Below are positions 1 to 11,768 of a stretch of DNA of 64,000 nt, piece after piece. The stretch covers positions 124,001-188,000 of the forward strand of contig CP026600.1 of NCBI GenBank assembly GCA_003288255.1, given 5' to 3'. Each line of letters begins with the position of its first letter. The first letter of the stretch is position 1. The position numbers and the translations under genes were made by a program. Under the pieces are notes generated by a model. The model had not been told where the DNA came from. It saw only the letters and a list, made by a program, of their open reading frames with translations, and did no database searches. Origin of the DNA: Clostridiaceae bacterium 14S0207 (lineage in GTDB: Bacteria > Bacillota > Clostridia > Clostridiales > Clostridiaceae).

Positions 1-455
1 TAAACCTTATAAAGCATACTAATAAATTTAATAAAGAATGTTATTTTGTATTCTCTTCTCAAGGGAAATTGGGAGGAAGAGGTGGAAGAGCTGCCGTATG
101 TCAAGTTAATCCAGACTATGCCATAGTATTAAGTACGGAAGAAAGTTCAGACTATGTTGGTGGAGAGGAAAAATTAGTTTTAGGAAACGGACCAGCTCTT
201 GTAGTTAAAGATAAAAATTTAATTATAAGCCATGAACTTCAAGAGGTCATAGAAAATGCAGCAGAGGAATCTAACATAAAAATTCAACATATGGTAAGTA
301 AGAATGGAACAGAGGGTGGTCCAATTCATAAAGAGCTTGGAGGAATAAGGACAGGTGTTATCTCTATTCCTACTAGATACCAAAATTCTATGTTAGAAAT
401 GATATCTGAAAAGGATGCGAAAAATTTACAGGATTTATTGGAAAAGATAATTTAA
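1..455 (+). CDS. M42-family peptidase homologue, 5'-truncated, metal ligands replaced
   Basis: The reading frame is open from the first bases of the window, so this is the C-terminal part of a longer gene. The layout matches the second half of M42 aminopeptidases (FrvX/YsdC/TET type): a Q-x-x-x-G-x-R-G segment, then PDYAIVLST, then GNGPALVVKDKN, then GTEGGPI, then IPTRY. In normal M42 enzymes these segments carry the catalytic Glu and the metal-binding Asp, Glu and His (QEEVGxRG, aIxxDvt, RYxHS). Here they read QGKLGGRG, VLST and RYQNS, so the Glu pair, the Asp and the His all appear to be replaced. I infer a catalytically dead paralogue or an enzyme with a changed function. Family membership is fairly secure; activity is unlikely. 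The N-terminal half lies outside the window. Confidence 0.72.
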   Translation, partial: NLIKHTNKFNKECYFVFSSQGKLGGRGGRAAVCQVNPDYAIVLSTEESSDYVGGEEKLVLGNGPALVVKDKNLIISHELQEVIENAAEESNIKIQHMVSKNGTEGGPIHKELGGIRTGVISIPTRYQNSMLEMISEKDAKNLQDLLEKII

Positions 456-518
456 TTAACAATTAATAAAATTTATCATATATTAATATGAGAGTAATTT
501 TATAGGGATATATTTAAT

Positions 519-680
519 ATGAAACTTAGAGCATTTTTTGATATGTTTATGGCAATAACTTTTGCATTTATTCTAGCTATATTTGATAAAATGGCAAAAA
601 CAGTTGATTCAACAGAAGGTGATTTAACAAGTGATGATTCCAGGTTAGGTGTTAATTTTAATGTGAATAATAAGATATAG
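519..680 (+). CDS. small single-span membrane protein, 53 aa
   Basis: A 53-codon ORF starts at ATG 519, about 60 bases after the M42 stop codon. The ribosome-binding site (TAGGGAT) is weak. Residues 5-22 form one hydrophobic helix (FFDMFMAITFAFILAIF), followed by a short acidic, Asn-rich tail. I recognise no family. Position and composition fit a small membrane protein, possibly in the upstream transcript, but a chance ORF is not excluded. Confidence 0.45.
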   Translation: MKLRAFFDMFMAITFAFILAIFDKMAKTVDSTEGDLTSDDSRLGVNFNVNNKI

Positions 681-793
681 GATAAGTAAATTAGTTAATA
701 AATATATTATATAATAAAATTAATATAAAATGCATAAGGTTAAAAATTCCCCAATATACTTTATTTAGAGTAATTAATTTGGGGGATTTTTTT

Positions 794-1420
794 ATGTATT
801 TTGATTATGTTATAGTTGGAGCAGGTGTTTGTGGGATAACTTTGGCAGAGAGAATTGTAACAGAAATGAAAAATAATGTTTTACTAATAGAAAAAAAGAA
901 TTATATTGGTGGTAAGTGTTTTGATTATTATGATGAAAAAGGTAATTTAAAGGGCAAGTATGGATTACATGTATTCTATACAGATTTACAACATGTATGG
1001 AATTATGTTAATTGTTTTGCACAGTGGGATACTATGGAACAACATTCAAGTTTGTATAAATACATAGGTATACCTATTGGAGGATATACAAAAATGTTTA
1101 AAAATATGCTTAATAAAAAAGTTAAGATACTTTTAAATACAAACTATAAAGAAACTATAAAAGATATTAAATATAATAAACTTATTTATACGGGAGAATT
1201 AGATTACTATTTTGATTATAAGTTTAAACCTATAGATTATGATAGCTATACATCTTTTGACAGATATAAAAATTATTATGAACTTACCAAATATGAAAAA
1301 GATGTAACCTTTTTAGGTGGCCTTACAGAATACAAGCATTTTACTATGGATAGGTCTATTGACTGTACACTAAAATTGTTTTACAAAGATATTTTTCCTG
1401 TTGACAATAATTGTTTATAG
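794..1420 (+). pseudogene. glf: UDP-galactopyranose mutase with internal deletions
   Basis: The product (208 aa from ATG 794) resembles UDP-galactopyranose mutase, the FAD enzyme that makes UDP-galactofuranose, but family members are about 370-390 aa. The N-terminal FAD motif GAGVCG (residues 9-14) and the YIGGKCFDYY and YGLHVFYT segments are present, then IPIGGYTKMF, YTGELDYYFDYKF and a C-terminal FAD-site segment (FLGGLTEYKHFTMD). The stretches between these blocks, which normally carry the uracil/sugar site and the mobile loop, are missing in at least two places, yet the frame stays open. I therefore call it a decayed gene, though a shortened enzyme is possible. ATG 794 is preferred over TTG 779 because GGGGGA (781-786) lies 7 bases upstream. 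That site falls in the 3' arm of a hairpin (about 742-793) ending in a T-run, so it may be masked or act as a terminator. No cell-wall sugar genes are nearby. Confidence 0.6.
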
Positions 1421-1485
1421 GCTTATGATTAAAAAGTATTAAATAAGTATTAAAAAACTAAATTTCGATTAAAAGAAAAATATAA

Positions 1486-1517
1486 GCTTTTTAGTGAATG
1501 ACTAAAAAGTTTTTTTA
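1486..1517 (+). terminator. rho-independent terminator or attenuator before the corA leader
   Basis: CTTTTTAG (1487-1494) pairs with CTAAAAAG (1502-1509) around a 7-base loop and is followed by a run of eight T. It could end the glf-remnant transcript. If the corA promoter lies upstream, it could instead attenuate corA. Confidence 0.6.
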
Positions 1518-1520
1518 TTT

Positions 1521-1640
1521 AGGAGGTGATATAAATGGATTCTGGCCATGGCCTGAATAGCATAAGGTTAAACGAGGAACAATTAGAAGAGGAAGACCCC
1601 ATTTATATCACTAGGGTTACTTCCTTGTAGTTGGAGGGAG
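1521..1640 (+). promoter_or_regulatory. corA leader RNA with mutually exclusive helices
   Basis: Bases 1526-1538 (from the leader Shine-Dalgarno through its ATG) are perfectly complementary to 1599-1611 (13 bp), and AGGAG 1521-1525 can extend the helix with 1621-1625 across a bulge. CTTCC 1620-1624 can alternatively pair with GGAGG 1633-1637, which is the corA Shine-Dalgarno. The two pairings share CTTCC, so one masks the leader ORF start and the other masks the corA start. Pairings are seen in the sequence; the switching role is inference. It does not look like an M-box (ykoK) magnesium riboswitch. Confidence 0.55.
1535..1630 (+). CDS. corA leader peptide, 31 aa, acidic DP-containing stretch
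   Basis: A 31-codon ORF with a near-perfect ribosome-binding site (AGGAGGTGAT, 1521-1530) starts at ATG 1535 and stops at TAG 1628, 18 bases before corA. The peptide contains NEEQLEEEDP (residues 13-22). In enterobacteria the mgtL leader peptide upstream of mgtA carries an acidic/proline motif that destabilises translating ribosomes when magnesium is low. A similar acidic-plus-DP stretch in front of a magnesium transporter suggests the same logic here, by inference. The start codon and the end of the ORF are the two strands of a 13-bp helix. Translation is supported by the Shine-Dalgarno and spacing, not by homology. Confidence 0.6.
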   Translation: MDSGHGLNSIRLNEEQLEEEDPIYITRVTSL

Positions 1641-1648
1641 AATAAAAT

Positions 1649-2593
1649 ATGATAAAAATCTATAAAAGTGTAGAAAATGAAAATAAAGTAGTAGCTATAA
1701 ATGAAATAGAGCAAGGTTGCTGGGTTAATATTGTGGCACCGACAGATGAAGAACTTAATTCAATATCTGAAAAAGCTAATGTACCTCTAGAAATTTTAAA
1801 GGCAGCACTAGACGAAGAAGAGACATCAAGAATAGAAGAGGATGATAATGAAAATACATTAGTGATATTAGATATACCTTTTACAAATATGGAGGATAAC
1901 TCACTAGTTTATGATACATATCCATTAGGGATAGTAAGAACAAATTCAATGATTATAACTGTATGCTTAAAAGAAAGTAAAATTTTAGAAGATTTTGTAA
2001 CTGGTAAAATAAAGTCTTTCTTTACATATAAACGTTCAAGGTTTGTTCTTCAAATACTTTATAGAATAGCAACTTATTATCTACTTTACCTAAGACAAAT
2101 AGATAAAAAGAGTGTAATGATTGAAAATAGGCTTCATAAATCTATGAAAAATAAAGAGTTAATTCAGTTACTTTCATTAGAAAAATCTCTAGTATATTTT
2201 TCAACATCTTTAAAATCTAATGAAATAACATTAGAAAAATTACTTAAATTAAAATCCTTTATTAAGTATGAAGAGGATGAGGATATATTAGAAGATGTAA
2301 TAGTAGAAAATAAGCAAGCTATTGAAATGGCTAATATATATAGCAACATATTAAGTGGTACTATGGATGCTTTTGCTTCTGTTATTTCAAATAACTTAAA
2401 TATAGTAATGAAATTTTTGGCATCTATTACTATAGTAATGTCAATTCCAAACATTTTTTCTGGATTCTTCGGAATGAACGTAGGAGGAATACCTTTTTCT
2501 AATAATGTTTATGGTTTCTCTATAGTGGTTGCAATAGTTGCATTAGTATGTCTTTTAGTTACTTACATTTTAAATAAGACAGATATGTTCTAA
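1649..2593 (+). CDS. corA: CorA-family magnesium/divalent cation channel
   Basis: This 314-aa protein has the CorA layout: a cytosolic alpha/beta domain (about 1-125), a long helical stalk (about 130-250) and two C-terminal membrane helices (about 252-272 and 290-309). The signature GMN is at residues 275-277 in FFGMNVGG, at the mouth of the pore. CorA forms a pentameric channel in the inner membrane that admits Mg2+ (also Co2+ or Ni2+). Length is typical. Translation starts at ATG 1649 behind GGAGGGAG. The gene stands alone, ends at a strong terminator, and is preceded by the leader ORF and RNA structures described separately, which suggests translational control by magnesium. Confidence 0.93.
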   Translation: MIKIYKSVENENKVVAINEIEQGCWVNIVAPTDEELNSISEKANVPLEILKAALDEEETSRIEEDDNENTLVILDIPFTNMEDNSLVYDTYPLGIVRTNSMIITVCLKESKILEDFVTGKIKSFFTYKRSRFVLQILYRIATYYLLYLRQIDKKSVMIENRLHKSMKNKELIQLLSLEKSLVYFSTSLKSNEITLEKLLKLKSFIKYEEDEDILEDVIVENKQAIEMANIYSNILSGTMDAFASVISNNLNIVMKFLASITIVMSIPNIFSGFFGMNVGGIPFSNNVYGFSIVVAIVALVCLLVTYILNKTDMF

Positions 2594-2634
2594 TAATAAA
2601 TACAATGAGATAAAATAAGTATATGTATATAAAG

Positions 2635-2679
2635 AGTTAGAATTAACCTATAAATCATAGGTTAATTCTAACTTTTTTT
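2635..2679 (+). terminator. terminator of corA
   Basis: A perfect 17-bp inverted repeat (2635-2651 with 2657-2673) with a 5-base loop is followed by seven T on the plus strand. Confidence 0.88.
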
Positions 2680-2726
2680 ATTTATATTATGCAAGATAAT
2701 AGGATGAATTATTGTATAAGTAGGAA

Positions 2727-2749
2727 TTCACACAAAAATTTGTGTGGAA
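2727..2749. promoter_or_regulatory. palindrome upstream of the methyltransferase gene, possible operator
   Basis: CACACAAA (2729-2736) and TTTGTGTG (2739-2746) form a perfect dyad around AA, with TT/AA flanks. It has no following T-run, so it looks more like a protein-binding site than a terminator. The regulator is unknown. The second inverted repeat, ATAGACTG 2788-2795 with CAGTCTAT 2850-2857, is weaker. Confidence 0.35.
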
Positions 2750-2917
2750 CATTGAGACAGGGATGAATGTTTTATATTGAGTGAACTATAGACTGGAAAA
2801 ATAGTAGACTATATACGTATAGAAATAAGTAATATAAAGATTTTACGGTCAGTCTATATGATAAAATTTTAATAAATATGACAATATAAATATTAAAATT
2901 TAAGGTGGGTTGATTTT

Positions 2918-3991
2918 ATGAATAATATTGGGGAAAATAGAAGAAATGAAGATGAGCTTACAGCAAGGGAAAGAGTTGAGCTATATTTTAAGGGGAAGTC
3001 AGTAGATAGGATACCATGTATGCCGTTTTTAGGTGAATCTAGCACACATTTATTTGGTATAAATCCATGTGATCAAAATAGATCGGCAGAAGTAATGGCG
3101 AATATGGAGATATTATCATATAAGGAGTTCGGTCATGATAGTTGTGGAATAGGTACAGGACTTAGGGGGATGGCTGAAGCTATGGGGGCAAAAGTTGATT
3201 ACTCACATGATAGAGTTCCCTTTTTAAAAGAATCCCTACTTAAAGATTATAAAGATTTAAATAAATTAAAAATTGTTGATCCTCATAAAGATGGTAGACT
3301 CCCTATTATTTTAGAAGCATTGCAAATAGCTAACAGGAACATAGGGAAGGAAGTAGAAATAGGGTCTGATATTGCAGGACCATTTAGTATAGCTGCCTTT
3401 GTTAGAGGAACAGAAAATTTTTTAAGAGATATCATAAAAAATAAAGAAAATGCTCATAAGTTATTAGAAATAGTAACTGAAAATAACTTGAAATATATTG
3501 ATACAGTAACTGATATGGGATTTAGTGTTGGAATTTGTGATCCAGTAGCATCTTTAAGTATGATAAGTTTAAAGCAATTTAGAGAATTTGCAAAACCATA
3601 TCTAAAAATATGTATAGATAGAATTGCAGAAAAAACAGGTGGAGTTTCATATGTCCATATTTGTGGAAAGACTAAAGCTATATGGAAAGATATTATAGAT
3701 ATGGGGGTTGAAAATTTAAGTATAGATAATTGTGAAAAAATAGAGGATGCTGTTGAAATAGTTGGAGATAAGGCGTGTATAATGGGAAATGTAGATCCTG
3801 TAGATACCATGAGATTTGGGACTACTGAAGAGGTTTACAATGAAGCTATGTTTTGTATCAGCAAAGGCATAAATAGTAGAAATAAGTATATACTAAGTAC
3901 AGGGTGTGATATAGCCATGAGTGCGCCAATAGAAAATATTTATGCTCTAATGAATGCTGCCAGAGATTATAGTTCTAAAGATTATAGTTAA
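2918..3991 (+). CDS. MtaA/CmuA-type (UroD-fold) corrinoid-dependent methyltransferase
   Basis: This 357-aa protein belongs to the uroporphyrinogen decarboxylase superfamily, in the MtaA/CmuA methyltransferase branch. The zinc-thiol site of that branch is visible: H247 and C249 in VHICGKT, and C330 in STGCDI. True UroD enzymes lack this site and start with a different substrate-binding segment. MtaA-like enzymes move a methyl group from a corrinoid protein to a thiol or other acceptor. No corrinoid protein, MtaB-like partner or activase is next to it, so the substrate is unknown. It starts at ATG 2918 after GGTGGG and appears monocistronic. Confidence 0.78.
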   Translation: MNNIGENRRNEDELTARERVELYFKGKSVDRIPCMPFLGESSTHLFGINPCDQNRSAEVMANMEILSYKEFGHDSCGIGTGLRGMAEAMGAKVDYSHDRVPFLKESLLKDYKDLNKLKIVDPHKDGRLPIILEALQIANRNIGKEVEIGSDIAGPFSIAAFVRGTENFLRDIIKNKENAHKLLEIVTENNLKYIDTVTDMGFSVGICDPVASLSMISLKQFREFAKPYLKICIDRIAEKTGGVSYVHICGKTKAIWKDIIDMGVENLSIDNCEKIEDAVEIVGDKACIMGNVDPVDTMRFGTTEEVYNEAMFCISKGINSRNKYILSTGCDIAMSAPIENIYALMNAARDYSSKDYS

Positions 3992-4294
3992 TGTATAATA
4001 AAGCACATTCAGATATGAATTAAGTTATAAGTGTCATACTTGGAGTAAAATTATTAGGTTAATGTTTGCCTAGAAAAGGTAAGATTTATAACTTATAGGT
4101 ATCTTAAATGAACTTATAAGTTATAAGCTTACTAATAAAGAAGATTTTTTAGTAATAATATGATATATACTGCACCTAGCGTATCATATAGCGAAAAAAG
4201 CTAAAAAAATAAGTAATTCGGATTTATAATCGAATAATTTACATAATTCGACTTTGAACTAAAGGCAAGGCATCTAAAATATGATATCATATTC
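3992..4294. other. AT-rich intergenic stretch before rRNA operon 1
   Basis: No gene is seen. There are short inverted repeats built from ACTTATAAGTT-like words (about 4085-4130) and a weak hairpin TTACTAA / TTAGTAA (about 4129-4154), possibly terminating the upstream gene. Confidence 0.4.
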
Positions 4295-4397
4295 CTTGTC
4301 GCTGCGGTGCAGTGATTCAAACGAAGTTTCCAAGTTGTAAAAAATAACTTGGAAAATTAAAAAAAATGTTGACAAAACATTTCAAGTTTGATAAAAT
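4295..4397 (+). promoter_or_regulatory. rRNA operon 1 promoter region
   Basis: The proximal promoter is TTGACA (4369-4374), 17 bases, TAAAAT (4392-4397). Upstream lies CTTGTCGCTGCGG (4295-4307), preceded by TATGAT, which is also found in the same order ahead of rRNA operon 2. This suggests a tandem upstream promoter whose transcript starts near that element. The transcribed leader after 4423 is identical in both operons. Confidence 0.75.
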
Positions 4398-4522
4398 AAA
4401 AAACGTCCTCGAAACGAGGAAATGATCTTTGAAAATTAAACAGAGTATGATAAACAACTCGTATTCTTTTGAAATAAAAATTAAATGCTTAGCAAGTAAT
4501 GCTTAAGTCAGAACAAACTTTT

Positions 4523-6047
<1,525 letters not shown>

Positions 6048-6122
6048 TTCTATAAGACGATGTTCTTATAGTAGCGAGTATCTACTCTGTTTAATTTTGA
6101 GAGTTCAATCTCAAAGTATTGT

Positions 6123-6198
6123 GGGGGTATAGCTCAGTTGGGAGAGCACCTGCCTTGCACGCAGGGGGTCAAGGGTTCGAATCCCTTTATCTCCACCA
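6123..6198 (+). tRNA. tRNA-Ala (TGC)
   Basis: A full cloverleaf with encoded CCA. The acceptor GGGGGTA pairs with TATCTCC and keeps the G3-U70 alanine identity pair. The anticodon in the CTTGCAC loop is TGC. It sits in the 16S-23S spacer of operon 1 only. Confidence 0.95.
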
Positions 6199-6203
6199 CA
6201 TGT

Positions 6204-6280
<77 letters not shown>

Positions 6281-6356
6281 ATATTGTTCTTTGAAAATTG
6301 TATAATGAATATATAAATAAATTTAGTACTGATTAACAAATCAGTTACTCATGATA

Positions 6357-9267
<2,911 letters not shown>

Positions 9268-9316
9268 AATAAATATTCATTATACAATTTTGAGAGAGCA
9301 ATCTCTTAAAAAAATA

Positions 9317-9433
9317 TCCGGTGGCAATGGCGTAAAGGTAACACTCCTTTCCATACCGAACAGGCAGGTTAAGCTTTATAGCGCTGATGGTACTGCAGGG
9401 GCAGCCTTGTGGGAGAGTAAGACGTCGCCGGGT
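9317..9433 (+). rRNA. rrf: 5S ribosomal RNA, operon 1
   Basis: A 117-base 5S gene with terminal stem TCCGG...CCGGGT and the core CCGAACAGG...GGTACTGCAGGGG. It differs from the 5S of operon 2 at several sites, including a paired change in the terminal stem (CCGG/CCGG here, CTGG/CCAG there). Confidence 0.93.
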
Positions 9434-9442
9434 ACATAGTAT

Positions 9443-9518
9443 GATTCACTAGCTCAGTCGGTAGAGCACATGACTTTTAATCATGGTGTCCGGGGTTCGA
9501 TTCCCCGGTGAGTCACCA
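9443..9518 (+). tRNA. tRNA-Lys (TTT)
   Basis: The acceptor GATTCAC pairs with GTGAGTC, the anticodon loop CTTTTAA gives TTT, and CCA is encoded. It is the last gene of rRNA operon 1. Confidence 0.95.
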
Positions 9519-9553
9519 AAAATCATCTTACAATTCGTAAGATGATTTTTTTA
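9518..9553 (+). terminator. terminator of rRNA operon 1
   Basis: A 14-bp stem (about 9518-9531 with 9537-9550) with loop AATTC ends in a T-run. Confidence 0.9.
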
Positions 9554-9580
9554 TGCACAAAAATAAGTATATTATCCACA
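9551..9580 (+). promoter_or_regulatory. two DnaA-box-like 9-mers
   Basis: TTATGCACA (9551-9559) and TTATCCACA (9572-9580) both match the TTATNCACA DnaA consensus, with starts 21 bases apart, just after the rRNA terminator. In such AT-rich DNA a chance pair is possible. Confidence 0.35.
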
Positions 9581-9649
9581 ATAAATTTGTTTTTTGTAAT
9601 ATAATCTAAAAAATTGTTAATAAGATTATGGATATGTTATTAATTAATG

Positions 9650-9682
9650 TTGACTATATACATATACAAGTGTACTATTGTA
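9650..9682 (+). promoter_or_regulatory. promoter and possible auto-operator of the GntR/ABC operon
   Basis: TTGACT (9650-9655), 17 bases, TACTAT (9673-9678). TACAA (9665-9669) and TTGTA (9678-9682) form a dyad overlapping the -10 region, as expected for autorepression by a YtrA-type regulator. Confidence 0.5.
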
Positions 9683-9742
9683 ATATAACACTAGATTAAT
9701 GAAAATATTTTAGTATTGTGTTAAAGGAAGGAAATATAAAAC

Positions 9743-10105
9743 ATGAAATTTAGTCAAAATACTCCCATATATACTCAAATTATGAACTTTATAAAAGGTA
9801 AAGTTATAAATGGAGAATTGAATCCTGGGGATAAAGTTCCTTCAGTTAGAGAATTATCTTCTCAATTAAAAATTAATCCGAATACTATTCAAAGAGCTTA
9901 TGGGGAACTAGAAAGAGAGGGGATTACTTATACTCAAAGAGGAATGGGAACTTTTATTGTAGAAGATGATTTTATTATTACAAAATTAAAAAAACATATG
10001 GCACAAAATATTATTGATGAATTTATAATACAAATGAATAATTTAGGATTCTATGATGAGAGTATAATTACTCTTATTTCACAAAATCTTAAAATGGGGA
10101 ATTAG
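9743..10105 (+). CDS. GntR-family regulator, YtrA type
   Basis: This 120-aa protein has only the winged-helix DNA-binding domain (about 8-75) and a short helical tail, as in the YtrA subgroup of GntR. Typical segments are PIYTQIMNFIKGKV, GDKVPSVRELSSQL, NPNTIQRAYGELEREG and QRGMGTFI. Members usually repress the adjacent ABC transporter operon and their own gene. The ABC ATPase follows after 30 bases and the permease after that. It starts at ATG 9743 behind AAGGAAGG. The inducing signal is unknown; in related systems it is often a cell-envelope antibiotic. Confidence 0.9.
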   Translation: MKFSQNTPIYTQIMNFIKGKVINGELNPGDKVPSVRELSSQLKINPNTIQRAYGELEREGITYTQRGMGTFIVEDDFIITKLKKHMAQNIIDEFIIQMNNLGFYDESIITLISQNLKMGN

Positions 10106-10135
10106 AATATAGGGATTATAAAAGGGGGATAAATT

Positions 10136-10861
10136 ATGATAAATTTATCAAATGATGACTATACAGAAGAGGATATTTTGGTGGCAAAGAATTTATGTAA
10201 ATCTTATTCTAGAAAGGTTGTTTTAGATAATTTTAACTTAATAATACCTAAGGGCAGGATTCTAGGATTGTTAGGCCCTAATGGAAGTGGAAAAACAACC
10301 TTTTTAAAAATTATATGTGGTTTATTACCTGATTTTAAAGGGGATATATTAATAAATGCTAAAAGACCTTCTCCATATACTAATTCAATTATTTCTTATT
10401 TACCTGATAAAAATTTTTTATTTAATTGGATGAAAGTTAGAGATGCATTAAATTTTTATAAAGATTTTTATAAAGATTTTAATGAAAATAAAGCTAAAGA
10501 ATTATTAAAATTTATGGATCTTGATGAAAATTTAAGGATAACGGCTTTATCTAAAGGTATGATTGAAAAATTAAATCTTTCATTGATTCTATCAAGGAAT
10601 GCTAAATTATATATTTTAGATGAGCCTATAGGAGGAGTAGATACTACTACAAGAGAGAAAATTTTAGATGCTATTTTACAAAATTACTCTAAAGAGAGTT
10701 CAATCATAATAACAACTCATTTAATTAATGAGCTAGAAAGAATCTTTGATTATGTGGCATTTATAAAAGATGGAAAAATAATTCTAGAAGATAATACTGA
10801 GGAATTGAGAATTAAATATAATAAATCAATTGATGAAATTTATAGAGATATTTTTAAATAA
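10136..10861 (+). CDS. ABC transporter ATP-binding protein
   Basis: This 241-aa ATPase has a Walker A (GPNGSGKTT, about 50-58), a signature-like segment LSKGMIEKL (canonical LSGGQ is LSKGM here), a Walker B (LYILDEP) and the switch His (ITTH). The LSKGM form is usual in the BcrA/YtrB group of exporters. It energises the permease encoded next. It starts at ATG 10136 behind AAAGGGGG and lies in the GntR operon. Confidence 0.92.
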   Translation: MINLSNDDYTEEDILVAKNLCKSYSRKVVLDNFNLIIPKGRILGLLGPNGSGKTTFLKIICGLLPDFKGDILINAKRPSPYTNSIISYLPDKNFLFNWMKVRDALNFYKDFYKDFNENKAKELLKFMDLDENLRITALSKGMIEKLNLSLILSRNAKLYILDEPIGGVDTTTREKILDAILQNYSKESSIIITTHLINELERIFDYVAFIKDGKIILEDNTEELRIKYNKSIDEIYRDIFK

Positions 10862-10892
10862 GAAATTCATAGGTAAAAAAGGGGGAAACATT

Positions 10893-11639
10893 ATGCTAAA
10901 GCTTTTAAAATATAATTTCAAGGATAGTATGAAGATTATATGTGGAATACTTATAGCTAGTTTACTTAATGTGCTTTTTTTAGGGCATTTTAAATCATAT
11001 ATATATTTATTTCATATATTTATATCATTTACTATGATTATTGGCATATTAAAAATTTTAGGTTCCTATGAAAATGACCTATATCATAAAGAAGCAAATT
11101 TAATTTTTACTTTACCTATAAGTAAGAAAAATATACTTTTTTCTAGGCTTATATATTCTTTTTTATTGATGTTATTCGTTATAATTATAAATCTCATTTG
11201 TTTTTTCTTTTTAGGATATATATATAAACTTTATGATCCATTACATATATTTAAAGTATTTAATGTTATAACAAGTAGGCCTATAGCAATAATAATACTT
11301 ATCTTACTTCTTGTTATAAAGTATTTTGAATTGACACTGATTATGTATTTTGGAATTACCTTAAGTAAAGTAATTTCAAAAAATAAAAAAAGAGGAGTGC
11401 TAAGTTTAATTTTTATAGTTGTTTCATGTTATTTAATAAATTTTTTAGATAATAGCATAAAAAGTATATTTACAAAAAATATAGGATATAATATGAGGTC
11501 ATTTAATATAGGAGAGTACATGTATATTGACCTACCATATATACGATTAAATATAGCTAGTGTAATATTTAATATTATTATCTGTATTATGTTGTTTTAT
11601 ATTATTTTATATATGCTTAAGAAGAAAGTTAATTTGTAG
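10893..11639 (+). CDS. ABC transporter permease, six-span type
   Basis: This 248-aa protein is very hydrophobic, with about six membrane helices, and lies 31 bases after the ATPase stop. ATG 10893 is chosen because GGGGG (10881-10885) is correctly spaced; the upstream in-frame ATG at 10830 lies inside the ATPase gene and has no ribosome-binding site. It is likely the membrane partner of the ATPase, similar in layout to ABC-2 permeases. The substrate is unknown. Confidence 0.82.
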   Translation: MLKLLKYNFKDSMKIICGILIASLLNVLFLGHFKSYIYLFHIFISFTMIIGILKILGSYENDLYHKEANLIFTLPISKKNILFSRLIYSFLLMLFVIIINLICFFFLGYIYKLYDPLHIFKVFNVITSRPIAIIILILLLVIKYFELTLIMYFGITLSKVISKNKKRGVLSLIFIVVSCYLINFLDNSIKSIFTKNIGYNMRSFNIGEYMYIDLPYIRLNIASVIFNIIICIMLFYIILYMLKKKVNL

Positions 11640-11695
11640 TTTTTTTCTATATAGATAATTATTATATTTATAATTAAATAATATATAAATAAGAT

Positions 11696-11746
11696 AAAAA
11701 GACTATTTCAACAAAAATAAGTTTTAAATTAAAATAGTCTTTTTTA
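11696..11746. terminator. bidirectional terminator between the permease and sirtuin genes
   Basis: AAAAAGACTATTT (11696-11708) pairs with AAATAGTCTTTTT (about 11732-11744). T-runs occur on both strands, serving the two convergent genes. Confidence 0.75.
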
Positions 11747-11768
11747 CATACATTTTTTTATATAGTTT

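Noticed and set aside
1543-1552. GGCCATGGCC palindrome inside the corA leader ORF
   Set aside because: It is a short palindrome within coding sequence and is not part of the competing helices.
1521-1640. Possible M-box (ykoK) magnesium riboswitch before corA
   Set aside because: The leader is too short and lacks the conserved M-box loops; the ORF and the short helices explain it better.
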